Origin: Cellulomonas taurus
GTDB taxonomy: Bacteria > Actinomycetota > Actinomycetes > Actinomycetales > Cellulomonadaceae
NCBI RefSeq assembly: GCF_012931845.1
Contig: NZ_CP051884.1
Coordinates: 868,001-932,000 of the forward strand
Direction of reading: 5' to 3'
Length of the DNA: 64,000 bases
The notes under the pieces were generated by a model that was given only the letters and a program-made list of their open reading frames with translations, had not been told where the DNA came from and ran no database searches. Shown here piece after piece: positions 16,012-25,337 of the stretch. The position numbers were made by a program, and so were the translations under genes. How positions within the stretch are numbered: the stretch's first letter is position 1; every line of letters starts with the position of its first letter.

Positions 16012-18429
16012 ATGACACAGAACGAACCGTCCGTACCCGCGACGCCCGCGATGCCGGTGGTCTCCGCCCGGGTCCGCGATCTGCTGGACCAGATGACGCT
16101 GGAGGAGAAGCTCGCCCAGATCGTCGGGTACTGGCTGGACCAGAACGGCACCGTCGCCCCGATGCAGTCCGAGATGGCCTCCGGGCAGCAGGCATCCAGC
16201 GAGCTCACCGACATCACCCGGCACGGCATCGGCCACTACACCCGGGTCTACGGCACCCGGCCGGTGGATCCGGTCGAACGCGCGTCCTGGCTGTGGACCG
16301 AGCAGCGCCGGCTGAAGTCGGAGACCCGGCTCGGCATCCCGGCCCTGGTGCACGAGGAGTGCCTGACCGGCCTGGCCGCCTGGCAGGCGGCGACCTACCC
16401 GACGCCATTGGCCTGGGGCGCCAGCTTCGACCCGGAGCTGGTCGAGCGCGCCGGGCACCTGATCGGCGAGTCGATGCGGCGCCTCGGGGTGCACCAGGGA
16501 CTCGCCCCGGTGCTGGACGTGATCCGGGACCCGCGCTGGGGCCGGGTGGACGAGTGCATCGCCGAGGACCCGTACCTGGTCGGTACGGTCGGCACCGCCT
16601 ACGTCCGCGGCATGCAGGACGCCGGAGTGCACGCCACCCTCAAGCACTTCGTCGGCTACTCCTACTCGCACGCGGGCCGCAATCACGCGCCGGTGAGCGT
16701 CGGGAAGCGCGAGGTGGCCGACGTGCTGCTGCCCCCGTTCGAGATGGCGGTCCGCGACGGTGGTGCCCGCTCGGTGATGAACGCCTACGTCGACCTGGAC
16801 GGGTTGCCGATGGCGGCCTCGGACGAGTACCTGACCGGCGTGCTGCGCGACGGGTGGGGCTTCGACGGTGTGGTGGTCGCCGACTACTTCGCGGTCGCCT
16901 TCCTGGAGGTCATGCACCGCGTGGCCGCCGATCGCGGCGAGGCGGCCGAGCTCGCTCTCACCGCGGGCATCGACGTCGAGCTGCCCACCGGTGACGCCTA
17001 CCTCACCCCGCTGGCGGACCGGATCCGCGCCGGACTGACCGATGTCGCGATCGTCGACCGGGCGGTGCTGCGGGTGCTGGCGCAGAAGGAGGAGCTGGGG
17101 CTGCTGGACCCGGAGGCCTACGCCGACGAGCCGCCGACCAGCATCGACCTGGACGACGCCGCGCACCGGGAGCTGGCCCGCCGCCTGGCGGAGGAGTCGG
17201 TGGTGCTGCTCAGCAACGACGGTGTCCTCCCGCTGCGCACCCGGCGGGTCGCGGTGATCGGTCCCAACGCCGACCGGTCCGACGCCCTGATGGGCTGCTA
17301 CGCCTTCGCGAACCACGTGCTGCCGATGTACCCGGAGGTGCCGATCGGCATCGACGCCCCCTCGGTGGCCGAGTCGCTGCGCCGCGCGGGCTTCGACCTC
17401 ACCCTGGTCGAGGGCTGCACGGTCGAGGGGGAGGAGACCGACGGCTTCCCGGCAGCGGTCGCCGCCGCCGAGGCCGCCGAGGTGGCCGTGGTGGTCGTCG
17501 GCGACCAGGCAGGGCTCTTCGGTCGCGGCACCGTGGGCGAGGGCAACGACGCCGAGTCGCTGGACCTGCCCGGCGTGCAGCGCCGCCTGGTCGAGGAGCT
17601 GGTCGCCACCGGCACCCCGGTCGTCCTGGTGCTGCTCACCGGCCGTCCCTACGTGCTCGACTGGGCGCTGGGCGACGGACCGGTGCCGGCCGCCGTGCTC
17701 CAGGCGTTCTTCCCCGGCGAGGGCGGCGGTCTGGCCATCGCCGACATCCTCACCGGTGCGGTGAACCCCTCCGGCCGGCTGCCGGTCAGCCTGCCCCGGT
17801 CCGCGGGCGCGCAGCCGTTCAGCTACCTGCACCCGGTGCTCGGTGGGCCGTCCGACGTCACCTCCGCGGACTCCACCCCGGTGCGGCCGTTCGGCTTCGG
17901 CCTGTCGTACACCTCGTTCACGCACACCGACCTGGTGGTGGACAGCGAGGTGGACGCCGGCGGGGTGTTCCACGCCGAGGTCACGGTCACCAACACCGGT
18001 GATCTGGCGGGGGAGGACGTGGTGCAGCTCTACGGCAACGACCTGCACGCTTCCGTCGTCCGGCCGGTGGTCCAGCTGCTCGGCTACCACCGGGTGGCGC
18101 TGCAGCCCGGTGAGTCGGCGCGGCTGCGGTTCGCGGTGCCCACCGCGCGCTTCGCGTTCAGCGACCGGTCGATGACCCGGATCGTCGAGCCCGGGGACGT
18201 GCAGGTCTGGGTCGGTGACCACGCCGCGGCTTCCGGTGGCGGCACCGACGCGGCACGGGACACCACGTCCGGCACGATCACCAACCAGCGCGCGACGGTG
18301 GCCCGGGTGGTGCCGGGCACCGCCACCGAGCGGGCAGTCCTGGCGATCACCGGCACGGTGCACCCGGTCACGGCGGCCGACGGTCGACTGGTCGAGGTGA
18401 CCCGGCTCGACGTCCCCGCGCGGGCATGA
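16012..18429 (+). CDS. GH3 family beta-xylosidase/beta-glucosidase
   Basis: This 805-residue protein has the full GH3 layout: N-terminal barrel (LAPVLDVIRDPRWGR, ATLKHFVGYS), nucleophile D291 in GVVVADYFAV (SDW in many relatives), an alpha/beta sandwich domain (LSNDGVLPLRT, QAFFPGEGGG) and a C-terminal fibronectin-like domain (PFGFGLSYTSF, VTNTGDLAGEDVVQLY). There is no signal peptide, so it works inside the cell on imported oligosaccharides. Its place after a LacI-controlled importer is as in bxlA, a GH3 beta-xylosidase; beta-glucosidase activity cannot be excluded. It overlaps the GH43 gene by four bases. Confidence 0.9.
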   Translation: MTQNEPSVPATPAMPVVSARVRDLLDQMTLEEKLAQIVGYWLDQNGTVAPMQSEMASGQQASSELTDITRHGIGHYTRVYGTRPVDPVERASWLWTEQRRLKSETRLGIPALVHEECLTGLAAWQAATYPTPLAWGASFDPELVERAGHLIGESMRRLGVHQGLAPVLDVIRDPRWGRVDECIAEDPYLVGTVGTAYVRGMQDAGVHATLKHFVGYSYSHAGRNHAPVSVGKREVADVLLPPFEMAVRDGGARSVMNAYVDLDGLPMAASDEYLTGVLRDGWGFDGVVVADYFAVAFLEVMHRVAADRGEAAELALTAGIDVELPTGDAYLTPLADRIRAGLTDVAIVDRAVLRVLAQKEELGLLDPEAYADEPPTSIDLDDAAHRELARRLAEESVVLLSNDGVLPLRTRRVAVIGPNADRSDALMGCYAFANHVLPMYPEVPIGIDAPSVAESLRRAGFDLTLVEGCTVEGEETDGFPAAVAAAEAAEVAVVVVGDQAGLFGRGTVGEGNDAESLDLPGVQRRLVEELVATGTPVVLVLLTGRPYVLDWALGDGPVPAAVLQAFFPGEGGGLAIADILTGAVNPSGRLPVSLPRSAGAQPFSYLHPVLGGPSDVTSADSTPVRPFGFGLSYTSFTHTDLVVDSEVDAGGVFHAEVTVTNTGDLAGEDVVQLYGNDLHASVVRPVVQLLGYHRVALQPGESARLRFAVPTARFAFSDRSMTRIVEPGDVQVWVGDHAAASGGGTDAARDTTSGTITNQRATVARVVPGTATERAVLAITGTVHPVTAADGRLVEVTRLDVPARA

Positions 18430-20114
18430 CGGCGATCGGCAACCCGGTCCTGGCAGGCTGCTTCCCCGACCCGAGCGTGTGCCGGGTCGGGGAGTGGTTC
18501 TACCTGGTCAACTCGACCTTCGAGTACCTGCCCGGGTTGCCGATCCACCGCAGCCGCGACCTGCTGCACTGGGAGCCGGTCGGGCACGCGGTCACCGACC
18601 AGATCGACTTGTCCGGCCTCCCCTCCTCCCGGGGGCTCTACGCCCCGACCCTGCGCCACCACGACGGCCGGTTCTGGTTGGTCTGCACGGCGGTCGACGC
18701 GGGCGGCCACTTCCTGCTCACCGCCGACGACGCGGCCGGTCCGTGGTCCGACCCGGTGTGGCTGGACGGCGAGGGCATCGACCCGTCGCTGTTCTTCGAC
18801 GACGACGGCCGGATCTGGTTCCACGCCACCCGGCCCGCCGCCGACCCCGAGTGGCCCGGCCAGACCGAGATCTGGCTGCGCGAGCTCGTCGACGGAGCGC
18901 TGGTCGGACCCGAGCACGTGCTCTGGACCGGAGCGCTCCGCGGCGCCGTCTGGGCCGAGGGCCCGCACCTCTACCGGATCGACGGTCGCTACTACCTGCT
19001 CGCCGCCGAGGGTGGCACCGAGTTCCACCACGCCGTGACCGTCGCTCGCGCCGACGCGGTCACCGGCCCCTACCTCGGCGACCCGGCGAATCCGGTGCTC
19101 ACCCATCGGCACCTCGGCCGGTCGGTGGACGTGGCGGCGGTCGGACACGCCGATCTGGTGCAGGCGGCCGACGGGTCGTGGTGGGCGCTGCTGCTCGGCG
19201 TGCGGCCCTACGGCGGCTTCCACCACAACCTCGGCCGCGAGACCTTCCTGGTCCCGGTCACCTGGGAGGACGCCTGGCCCGTCTTCGCCCCCGGCCAGGG
19301 CCGCGTCCCCACCACCCCGACCACCCCCACCACCCCCACCCCCACCCCCGCCCCCGCCCCCACCGTCGAGGTCGGTACTTCCGCCCCGAGGTCGACACTT
19401 CGCCACCAGGATCCGGTGCCGAACTGCCGACCTCGGCCCCGCGACGGGGGCGGTGCGCCGGGTGGCGGTGTGCCGGGGGGTGGGGGGATGGGTGGGGTGG
19501 TTGGTTCTGCCGACCTTGGGTGGTGCGCGCCGCGTCATCTGCCGACCGATCTCGCCATCCCGGATGGTGACGGCTGGCTGCTCCCGGTCCGTGACACCAC
19601 CCTCGCCGACACCGCCCCCAGCTCGTTCCTGGGTGTGCGGCAGCGGCACATCGACTGCGAGGTCGTCGTCAGCGTCGCCGCCGACCTCGCGCCCGGCGCC
19701 CACGGCCACCCGTCGCCTGGCGACCCGGCGACGGACCCGGCGCTGGACCCGGCGCTGGATTTCGACACCTGGGTGGGCCTGGCCGTCCGGCAGTCGGAAT
19801 CCGATCACCTCACCCTGCTGACCAACGGGGTCGAGACCCGCGCGACCCTCACCCGATCGGGCCGGGCGACGCCGCTGGGCACCGGGCCGGCCGGCACCAC
19901 CCTCGCCCTGCGCACCCACGGCCAGGACTACACCCTGCTGGTCGACGGCACCGAGGTCGCCACCGCCGACGGTCGCAGCCTGGACTCGGTCAGCGCGGGC
20001 GGGTTCCTGGGCCTGTGGATCGGCCCCTACACCACCGGCCGACCCGACCGCGATCCGGTGCGGGTGGTCTGCCACTACAGACCGATCGGTAGGGATTCGG
20101 CGCCGGCAGGCTAG
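18426..20114 (+). CDS. GH43 beta-xylosidase/alpha-arabinofuranosidase with an unusual inserted linker
   Basis: This 562-residue protein begins GNPVLAGCFPDPSV with the catalytic base D15; D119 (GIDPSLFFDDDG) is the pKa modulator and E178 (WAEGPHLYRIDGRYYLL) the general acid. The five-blade propeller ends near residue 290 (TWEDAWPVFAPGQGRV) and a concanavalin-like C-terminal domain (about 395-560) follows, as in XynB-type GH43 enzymes. Between them, residues about 297-365 are a Thr/Pro then Gly-rich stretch encoded by a C-rich tract, a 70-bp intergenic-type repeat (19367-19436) and a G-rich tract. The frame remains open, so the enzyme may still be functional. It lacks a signal peptide. It probably trims xylosyl or arabinosyl residues together with the GH3 enzyme. 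Confidence 0.88.
   Translation: MTAIGNPVLAGCFPDPSVCRVGEWFYLVNSTFEYLPGLPIHRSRDLLHWEPVGHAVTDQIDLSGLPSSRGLYAPTLRHHDGRFWLVCTAVDAGGHFLLTADDAAGPWSDPVWLDGEGIDPSLFFDDDGRIWFHATRPAADPEWPGQTEIWLRELVDGALVGPEHVLWTGALRGAVWAEGPHLYRIDGRYYLLAAEGGTEFHHAVTVARADAVTGPYLGDPANPVLTHRHLGRSVDVAAVGHADLVQAADGSWWALLLGVRPYGGFHHNLGRETFLVPVTWEDAWPVFAPGQGRVPTTPTTPTTPTPTPAPAPTVEVGTSAPRSTLRHQDPVPNCRPRPRDGGGAPGGGVPGGGGMGGVVGSADLGWCAPRHLPTDLAIPDGDGWLLPVRDTTLADTAPSSFLGVRQRHIDCEVVVSVAADLAPGAHGHPSPGDPATDPALDPALDFDTWVGLAVRQSESDHLTLLTNGVETRATLTRSGRATPLGTGPAGTTLALRTHGQDYTLLVDGTEVATADGRSLDSVSAGGFLGLWIGPYTTGRPDRDPVRVVCHYRPIGRDSAPAG
19311..19505 (+). repeat. C-rich and G-rich tracts flanking repeat copy 2
   Basis: ACCACCCC-type pyrimidine repeats occupy 19311-19362 and G-rich DNA occupies 19446-19505, so the two flanks are roughly complementary around the 70-bp element. 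Runs of G at 19475-19480, 19482-19487, 19490-19492 and 19494-19497 with 1-2 base loops fit a G-quadruplex on the plus strand. A partial TGCCGACCTTGG follows at 19508-19519. Confidence 0.6.
19367..19436 (+). repeat. 70-bp structured repeat, copy 2, inside the GH43 gene
   Basis: CGAGGTCGGTACTTC (19367), CGAGGTCGACACTTC 20 bases later (19387) and the inverted end CTGCCGACCTCGG (to 19436) reproduce exactly the length and spacing of copy 1 at 5171-5240. The middle again has a small hairpin (CACC-AGGATCC-GGTG). The element is in the linker between the catalytic and C-terminal domains and keeps the frame open. Confidence 0.7.
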
Positions 20115-20117
20115 ACT
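20112..20117 (+). promoter_or_regulatory. candidate -10 element of a leaderless transcript
   Basis: TAGACT contains the GH43 stop codon and lies 8 bases before ATG 20126, the spacing expected for transcription starting at or next to the start codon. No ribosome binding site is present. Confidence 0.5.
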
Positions 20118-20125
20118 CCCCGGTG

Positions 20126-20980
20126 ATGACTGGGAACCCCGCACGCAGCCGGATCATCTTCCTCGATGTGGACGGCACCTTCGCCGACCACGGTGACGTG
20201 CCCCCGGGTCATGTCGCCGCGGTCCGCGCCGCCCGTGCCGCCGGACACCGGGTGCTGCTGTGCACCGGTCGTCCCAAGTCGATGCTCCCCGAGCGCATCC
20301 TCGCCGCCGGATTCGACGGCATCGTGGCCAGCGCCGGCGGCTACGTCGAGGTGGACGGCGAGCTGATCGCCGACCGCCGCTTCCCGGACGAGGTCGCCAC
20401 CCGCGCGGTGCAGGTGCTGGCCCGACACGATGCCGCTTACGTGCTCGAGGCACCGGGCGCGCTCTACGGCCCGCCGGACGTCCGCGAGCGGTTGCAGGAG
20501 GCGTGGTCGGCCCGGCTGGCGGCGGACCCGGACGAGTCCCGGCACGACGGGCCCCTGGACATCCTGGACAACCTCACCACCGACGCGGACCTGTCCGCTG
20601 TCTCCTTCGCCAAGATCACCTGCTTCTCCGCCGACGTGCCGGTCGCCCAGCTCGCGCAGGAGATGGGCCCGGAGATCACCGCCCTGCCGAGCTCGATCCC
20701 GGGTCTGGGTGACGGCGCGGGGGAGATCTTCGTCGCCGCGGTGGACAAGTCGATCGGTATCCGGGACGTCATCGCCCACCTGGGCGTCCCGCGCGAGGCC
20801 ACCATCGCCTGCGGGGACGGACTGAACGACCTGGAGATGATCGAGTACGCCGGGATCGGGGTCGCCATCGACGACGGTCACCCGGACGTGATCGCCGCCG
20901 CCGACCGTACGGCGCCGAGCCCGCGGCACGAGGGCCTGGTGACGGCCTTCGTGGACCTGGGCCTGATCGACGGGATCTGA
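20126..20980 (+). CDS. HAD-superfamily (Cof-type) phosphatase
   Basis: This 284-residue protein has motif I DVDGTFADHG near the N-terminus, motif II LLCTGRPKS, and the late Lys and GDGLNDLEMIEYAGIGVAIDDGHPDV motif of class IIB Cof-type HAD phosphatases. These hydrolyse sugar phosphates, flavin phosphates or similar small substrates. GTG at 20123 in the same frame is an alternative start. It sits 11 bases after the GH43 gene but has its own probable leaderless promoter and is closed by a strong hairpin, so it may be independent. The substrate cannot be named. Confidence 0.88.
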   Translation: MTGNPARSRIIFLDVDGTFADHGDVPPGHVAAVRAARAAGHRVLLCTGRPKSMLPERILAAGFDGIVASAGGYVEVDGELIADRRFPDEVATRAVQVLARHDAAYVLEAPGALYGPPDVRERLQEAWSARLAADPDESRHDGPLDILDNLTTDADLSAVSFAKITCFSADVPVAQLAQEMGPEITALPSSIPGLGDGAGEIFVAAVDKSIGIRDVIAHLGVPREATIACGDGLNDLEMIEYAGIGVAIDDGHPDVIAAADRTAPSPRHEGLVTAFVDLGLIDGI

Positions 20981-20983
20981 GCC

Positions 20984-21009
20984 GGGACCGACCCGCCGGG
21001 GTCGGTCCC
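20984..21009. terminator. hairpin terminator between convergent genes
   Basis: GGGACCGACCC (20984-20994) and GGGTCGGTCCC (20999-21009) form a perfect 11-bp stem with loop GCCG. It separates the HAD gene from the convergent small gene. Confidence 0.75.
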
Positions 21010-21022
21010 GCTCCACCGCGGA

Positions 21023-21220
21023 TCAGCCGCGCGGCACCAGGTAGGACCGGCCGTCCGGCCCGACCACCCGGACGAAGTCGTCCTGCAACGCCTGATCGCG
21101 CTCGCGGTCCTCGTCCGGGATGTCCCGGTCCGGCGCCAGCGGGTCGCCGACCTGCGCCGGGCCCAGCACGCTCAACAGTGCCCGGGTCCTGCCGTCCTCG
21201 GCCTGTCCGATCACACCCAT
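21023..21220 (-). CDS. small hypothetical protein
   Basis: This is a 65-residue frame with an excellent ribosome binding site (GGGAGGT, five bases before ATG). The protein is charged and Asp/Arg-rich, with no membrane segment or Cys motif, and ends DFVRVVGPDGRSYLVPRG. It resembles no family that I can name. It is divergent from the GGDEF gene across about 100 bases and converges on the HAD gene. Its isolation, ribosome binding site and the facing terminator support a real gene. Confidence 0.6.
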   Translation of the reverse strand: MGVIGQAEDGRTRALLSVLGPAQVGDPLAPDRDIPDEDRERDQALQDDFVRVVGPDGRSYLVPRG

Positions 21221-21321
21221 GACTACCTCCCGTGACTCGATCGCACCAGCCTAGGTGATCGGGTGAAACCCGTGGCGGGTCCCTCATCGTCGCAGGTGAG
21301 GCACCCGATGGGAGAGGGGAC

Positions 21322-22950
21322 ATGACCACCGCCCTCGACCCCACCCCGGCGCTGCCGCCGGTCTACTGGGACGCCGCCGTCGACCAGCTCGCCCTGCTGG
21401 CCGACTCCGACGCGGGCGCGTGTGTCCGGCTCGCCGACGAGCTGCTGCCGGCCGCGGCGGCGCAGCGCGCCGGAGGTGCCGAACTCCGGCTGCGCTACTA
21501 CGCGGCGGTCGCCCATCAGGCGCTCGGCGACGACCAGCGGGCGATGGCTCAGGCGTCCCGGGCCGCGCAGCTGGCGGCGGAGCGCGGCGCACTGGTCTGG
21601 CAGTCGCGCGCGCTCGCCCGGCAGGGCCAGGTGCATCACGACCTGGGTCAGCTGGAGGACGCGGTCGACCTGCTGACCCGGGCTGCCGAACTGCGACGCG
21701 AGGCGGAGGACACCGCGGGCACCGCGGACGTGCTCACCATCCTCGGCACCGTCTACACCTCGATGCCGCATTTCGCCCCGCAGGCCGCCGGTGTGCTCAC
21801 CCAGGCCCGCCGGTTGTGGCTCGCCGCCGGTGACCCGGACCGGGCCTCCATCGCGTTGGCGCACCTGGCCCGCACCTTCGTGGAGTCGAGCCGTCGGCTG
21901 CTGCTGGACAACCCGCGCGGGGCGAAGGCCGCCGCTCGTCGCGCGTTGGCCCTGGCACTGGAGTCGGTGGACGAGGCCGACGCCGCGGGGCTGAGTCGCA
22001 CCAGTGTCGACGCCCGGCTGACCACCGCCGTCGCACACCAGCTCGCCGGGGACGCCGCCTCCGCCGCGGATGTGCTGGACGCCGCCGAGGACATGCTCGA
22101 CCGGTTCCCGTCCACTCAGCAGCTGCTCACCCTGCGCCGGATCCGCGCCGACCTGCTGCTGTCCATCGGGGCGTCCGCGGAGGCGGTGCTCGAAGCCCGG
22201 TCGGCGATGACCCTGCTGGACGAGCTGACCCGGCCCGCCGAACGGATGGAACTGCTGCGGGTGCTGGCCGACAGCCACGAGGACCTGGGGCAGATCCCGG
22301 AGGCCTTCACCGCGCTGCGGGAACTGCACCAGCTGACGGTCCGACTCGGTGACGCCCAGGCGGGTCGCCGCGCCGCGCTGCTCGGCGCCCGGATGGAGAT
22401 CGAGCAGGCGGAACGCCAGGCCGAGGCCGAACGCCGTCGCTCCGAGGCGCTGGAGGAGCGCAATGCCGCCCTCGCGCACCAGGCGACCCACGACGGGCTG
22501 ACCGGCCTGGCCAACCGCCGTGCGCTGGATGCCGAACTGGCACAGCGGGCCGCCGACTGCGCGCCCTTCACCCTGGCGCTGGTGGACATCGACCACTTCA
22601 AGCGGGTCAACGACACCTGGTCGCACCAGGTCGGCGACGCAGTGCTGGTCCGGGTGGCGGACGTGCTGCGCCGTGCCCTGCGCAGCGGCGACCGGGCGAC
22701 CCGTTACGGCGGCGAGGAGTTCGCGGTGGTGCTGGAGGGCCAGCCGCCGGTCGAGGTCTGCGAACGGCTGCGCGCGACGGTGGCAGCGCTGCGCTGGGAC
22801 GACCTGATGCCGGGTGCACGCCTCACGGTCAGCATCGGTGTCGCCTGTCGCCGCCCGGACGAGCCGATCGCCGAGCTCCTGGCCCGGGCCGACGCCGCGC
22901 TCTACCGGGCGAAGGCGGACGGCCGCGACCGGGTGTGCCCCGCCGCCTGA
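21322..22950 (+). CDS. TPR-containing diguanylate cyclase (GGDEF)
   Basis: This 542-residue soluble protein has an alpha-helical N-terminal part of TPR-like repeats (about 30-350, e.g. DDQRAMAQASRAAQLAAERG), then a coiled coil (EQAERQAEAERRRSEALEER) and a GGDEF domain. The active site is RYGGEEF (463-467) with LVDIDHFKRVNDTW upstream, so it should make cyclic-di-GMP. The inhibitory I-site RSGD (454-457) lies five residues before GGEEF. No EAL, membrane or sensor domain is present; the TPR part probably receives a protein signal. GAGAGGGG precedes the ATG at 21322. Confidence 0.93.
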   Translation: MTTALDPTPALPPVYWDAAVDQLALLADSDAGACVRLADELLPAAAAQRAGGAELRLRYYAAVAHQALGDDQRAMAQASRAAQLAAERGALVWQSRALARQGQVHHDLGQLEDAVDLLTRAAELRREAEDTAGTADVLTILGTVYTSMPHFAPQAAGVLTQARRLWLAAGDPDRASIALAHLARTFVESSRRLLLDNPRGAKAAARRALALALESVDEADAAGLSRTSVDARLTTAVAHQLAGDAASAADVLDAAEDMLDRFPSTQQLLTLRRIRADLLLSIGASAEAVLEARSAMTLLDELTRPAERMELLRVLADSHEDLGQIPEAFTALRELHQLTVRLGDAQAGRRAALLGARMEIEQAERQAEAERRRSEALEERNAALAHQATHDGLTGLANRRALDAELAQRAADCAPFTLALVDIDHFKRVNDTWSHQVGDAVLVRVADVLRRALRSGDRATRYGGEEFAVVLEGQPPVEVCERLRATVAALRWDDLMPGARLTVSIGVACRRPDEPIAELLARADAALYRAKADGRDRVCPAA

Positions 22951-22957
22951 GTCTGCG

Positions 22958-22980
22958 CCGCCGGGACAGCTGCCCGGCGG
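22958..22980. terminator. hairpin between convergent genes
   Basis: CCGCCGGG (22958-22965) and CCCGGCGG (22973-22980) form an 8-bp stem between the ends of the GGDEF gene and the P-type ATPase gene. Confidence 0.6.
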
Positions 22981-22997
22981 ACTCGATCCGGCCGGCG

Positions 22998-25319
22998 TCA
23001 GCTCCGCCGCGTCACGATCGCCCGGACCGCGACCCGCGCGACCCGGCGCAGCACCAGCCCGACCAGCGCCGCCACCCCCGCGATCGCCAGCACCCGGCCG
23101 TCCGTCGGATCCAGTTGGAACATCCGCTGCCCGAGCGGGATCACCACCACGGCGGTCATCGCGCCGATCATCGCCACCAGGAGACCGACCTTCCACGGCC
23201 GCAGCGGCCGGGCGACGTCGATCAGGATGTCGAAGGCCACCACCACCAGCGCGAGGAACGCGGCGGTCGCGGTCAGTACGGCGGTCCCGGTCCCGGTGCC
23301 GATCACCGAGCGGGCCACCGCGTAGCCGCCGTACGCGGCGACCGCCACCGCCAGGCCGCCGGGGATCGCAGCGGTCAGGACCCGGCCGACGAAGCCGTCC
23401 CGGGCGGGCTCGCGGTTCGGCGCGAGGGCCAGCACCGCCGCGGGGATCCCGATGGTAAACCAGGCGATCAGGGTGATGTGCCGGGGCAGCAGCGGGAACG
23501 GCACCGCGGTGACCGCCACCACCAGGGCGAGCAGCACCGAGTACACCGTCTTGGACAGGAACAGGGTGGCGACCCGTTCGATGTTCGCCACCACCCGGCG
23601 ACCTTCGGCCACCACGTGCGGCAGCGTCGCGAAGGACGAGTCCAGCAGCACCAACCGGGAGACCGCCCGCGCGGCCGGGCTGCCGCTGCCCATCGCGACG
23701 CCGACATCCGCCTCCTTCATCGCCAGCACGTCGTTCACGCCGTCGCCGGTCATCGCCACCGTGTGCCCCTGGGCGGTCAGGGCGCGCACCAGTTCCCGCT
23801 TCTGATCGGGACGCACCCGGCCGAAGACGGTCGACTCCTCGGCCACCCGGCCCAGTGCCTGGTCGTCGGTCGGCAGGTCGCGGCCGTCCACGGTGTGCTC
23901 GGTCGGCAACCCGACCTGGGCGGCCACCGCGCCGACGGCCACCGGTGCGTCACCGGAGATCACCTTCAGCGTCACGCCCTGCTCGGTGAAGAAGCGCAGC
24001 GTGTCGGCCGCCTCCGGTCGGACCCGCTGGTCCAGCACCACCAGGGCGACAGCGTGCAGGTCACCCGGCAGCGTGTGGTCCGTCAGGGGTTGCGCCGACC
24101 GGGCCAGGGCGAGCACCCGCCGGCCCTGTGCCGATTCCTCCGCCGCCCGATCCAGCGCCGGGTGCCCGGGCAGGACCACGTCCGGTCCGCCGACCACCCA
24201 GGTCGTCGTCGCCGTCTGCGCCGCGGCCCAGCGCCGGGCCGAGGAGAACGGCACCCGGGCCTGGGTCGGTGCGGGATTCGGGTCGGTCGCCTCCAGGATC
24301 GCCTGCATGCTCGCGTTCGGCCGGTTCTCGCCCGCCCCGATCAAGGCCAGGGCCGCGCGGGCGTCGGCGTCGTCGCCGTCCAGCACCACCAGCTCCCGGA
24401 CCCGCATCCCGTCCTCGGTCAGCGTCCCGGTCTTGTCCAGGCAGACCACATCCACCCGGGCCAGCGCCTCCATCGCGGGCAGATCCTGAACCAGGCACTG
24501 GCGCTGCCCGAGCCGGATCACGCCGACCGCCATCGCCACACTGGTCATCAGCACCAGACCCTCCGGCACCATCGGCACCAGCGCCGCCACCATCCCGCGC
24601 AGCGCGTCGCTCCACGGCAGGTCGGTCTGGGTCAGCTGGTTCCAGATCATCAGCGCGCCGACCGGGATCAGCACCCAGGTCAGGTATTTCAGGATGGTGT
24701 CGATCCCGGCGCGCAGACCGGAGGACGGCGCCGAGTAGGCCGCCGCCTCCCGGGCCAGCTGCGCGGCATAGGCGTCCGCACCGACTCGGGTCGCCCACAG
24801 CCGACCGCTGCCCGCCACCACGACGCTGCCGGACAGCAGCCGGGAGCCGACCGCCGGGGCCAGGGCGTCCGACTCCCCGGTCAGCAGCGACTCGTCGACC
24901 TCCAGGCCGGCGCTGGCCAGCAGTTCGCCGTCCACCGGCACCTGGTCACCGGCCGCCACCTCGACCACGTCGTCGACCACGATCTCGGCCGGGTCGAGCT
25001 GCACGGCGCCCTCGGCCCGGCACACCGTGACCGTCGAGGCGTTCAGGATCGCCAGCCGGTCCAGCGTTCGCTTGGCCCGGATCTCCTGCACCATCCCGAC
25101 CGCGCTGTTCACCACGATCAGCAGGCCGAACAGCCCGTCGAACCAGTGCCCGGTCGAGGCGACGACTCCGAACAGGATGAAGTAGATCGCGTTGACCCGG
25201 GTGAACACATTCGCCACCACGATGTCGCGCGCGCTGCGGCTGGTGACGCGTTCGACCCGGTTCACCGCACCCCGGGCGACCCGGTCGGCGACTTCGCTGC
25301 TGGTCAACGGCTGCTGCAC
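22998..25319 (-). CDS. ctpE: P-type cation-transporting ATPase, CtpE-like
   Basis: This is a 773-residue P-type ATPase with the phosphorylation motif DKTGTLTED (Asp295), actuator motif DESLLTGESD, TGDGVNDVLAMKEADVGVAMGSG hinge, and a membrane helix with MVPEGLVLMTSVA. VRLGQRQCLVQ-type and EIRAKRTLDRLAIL segments resemble mycobacterial CtpE, which imports Ca2+; the CPC motif of heavy-metal pumps is absent. The GTG start lies six bases after a TAGGCT -10 (leaderless). The gene converges with the GGDEF gene. Ca2+ is the best guess for the ion, from resemblance only. Confidence 0.88.
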   Translation of the reverse strand: MQQPLTSSEVADRVARGAVNRVERVTSRSARDIVVANVFTRVNAIYFILFGVVASTGHWFDGLFGLLIVVNSAVGMVQEIRAKRTLDRLAILNASTVTVCRAEGAVQLDPAEIVVDDVVEVAAGDQVPVDGELLASAGLEVDESLLTGESDALAPAVGSRLLSGSVVVAGSGRLWATRVGADAYAAQLAREAAAYSAPSSGLRAGIDTILKYLTWVLIPVGALMIWNQLTQTDLPWSDALRGMVAALVPMVPEGLVLMTSVAMAVGVIRLGQRQCLVQDLPAMEALARVDVVCLDKTGTLTEDGMRVRELVVLDGDDADARAALALIGAGENRPNASMQAILEATDPNPAPTQARVPFSSARRWAAAQTATTTWVVGGPDVVLPGHPALDRAAEESAQGRRVLALARSAQPLTDHTLPGDLHAVALVVLDQRVRPEAADTLRFFTEQGVTLKVISGDAPVAVGAVAAQVGLPTEHTVDGRDLPTDDQALGRVAEESTVFGRVRPDQKRELVRALTAQGHTVAMTGDGVNDVLAMKEADVGVAMGSGSPAARAVSRLVLLDSSFATLPHVVAEGRRVVANIERVATLFLSKTVYSVLLALVVAVTAVPFPLLPRHITLIAWFTIGIPAAVLALAPNREPARDGFVGRVLTAAIPGGLAVAVAAYGGYAVARSVIGTGTGTAVLTATAAFLALVVVAFDILIDVARPLRPWKVGLLVAMIGAMTAVVVIPLGQRMFQLDPTDGRVLAIAGVAALVGLVLRRVARVAVRAIVTRRS

Positions 25320-25337
25320 CGGGCCAGCCTAGACAGG

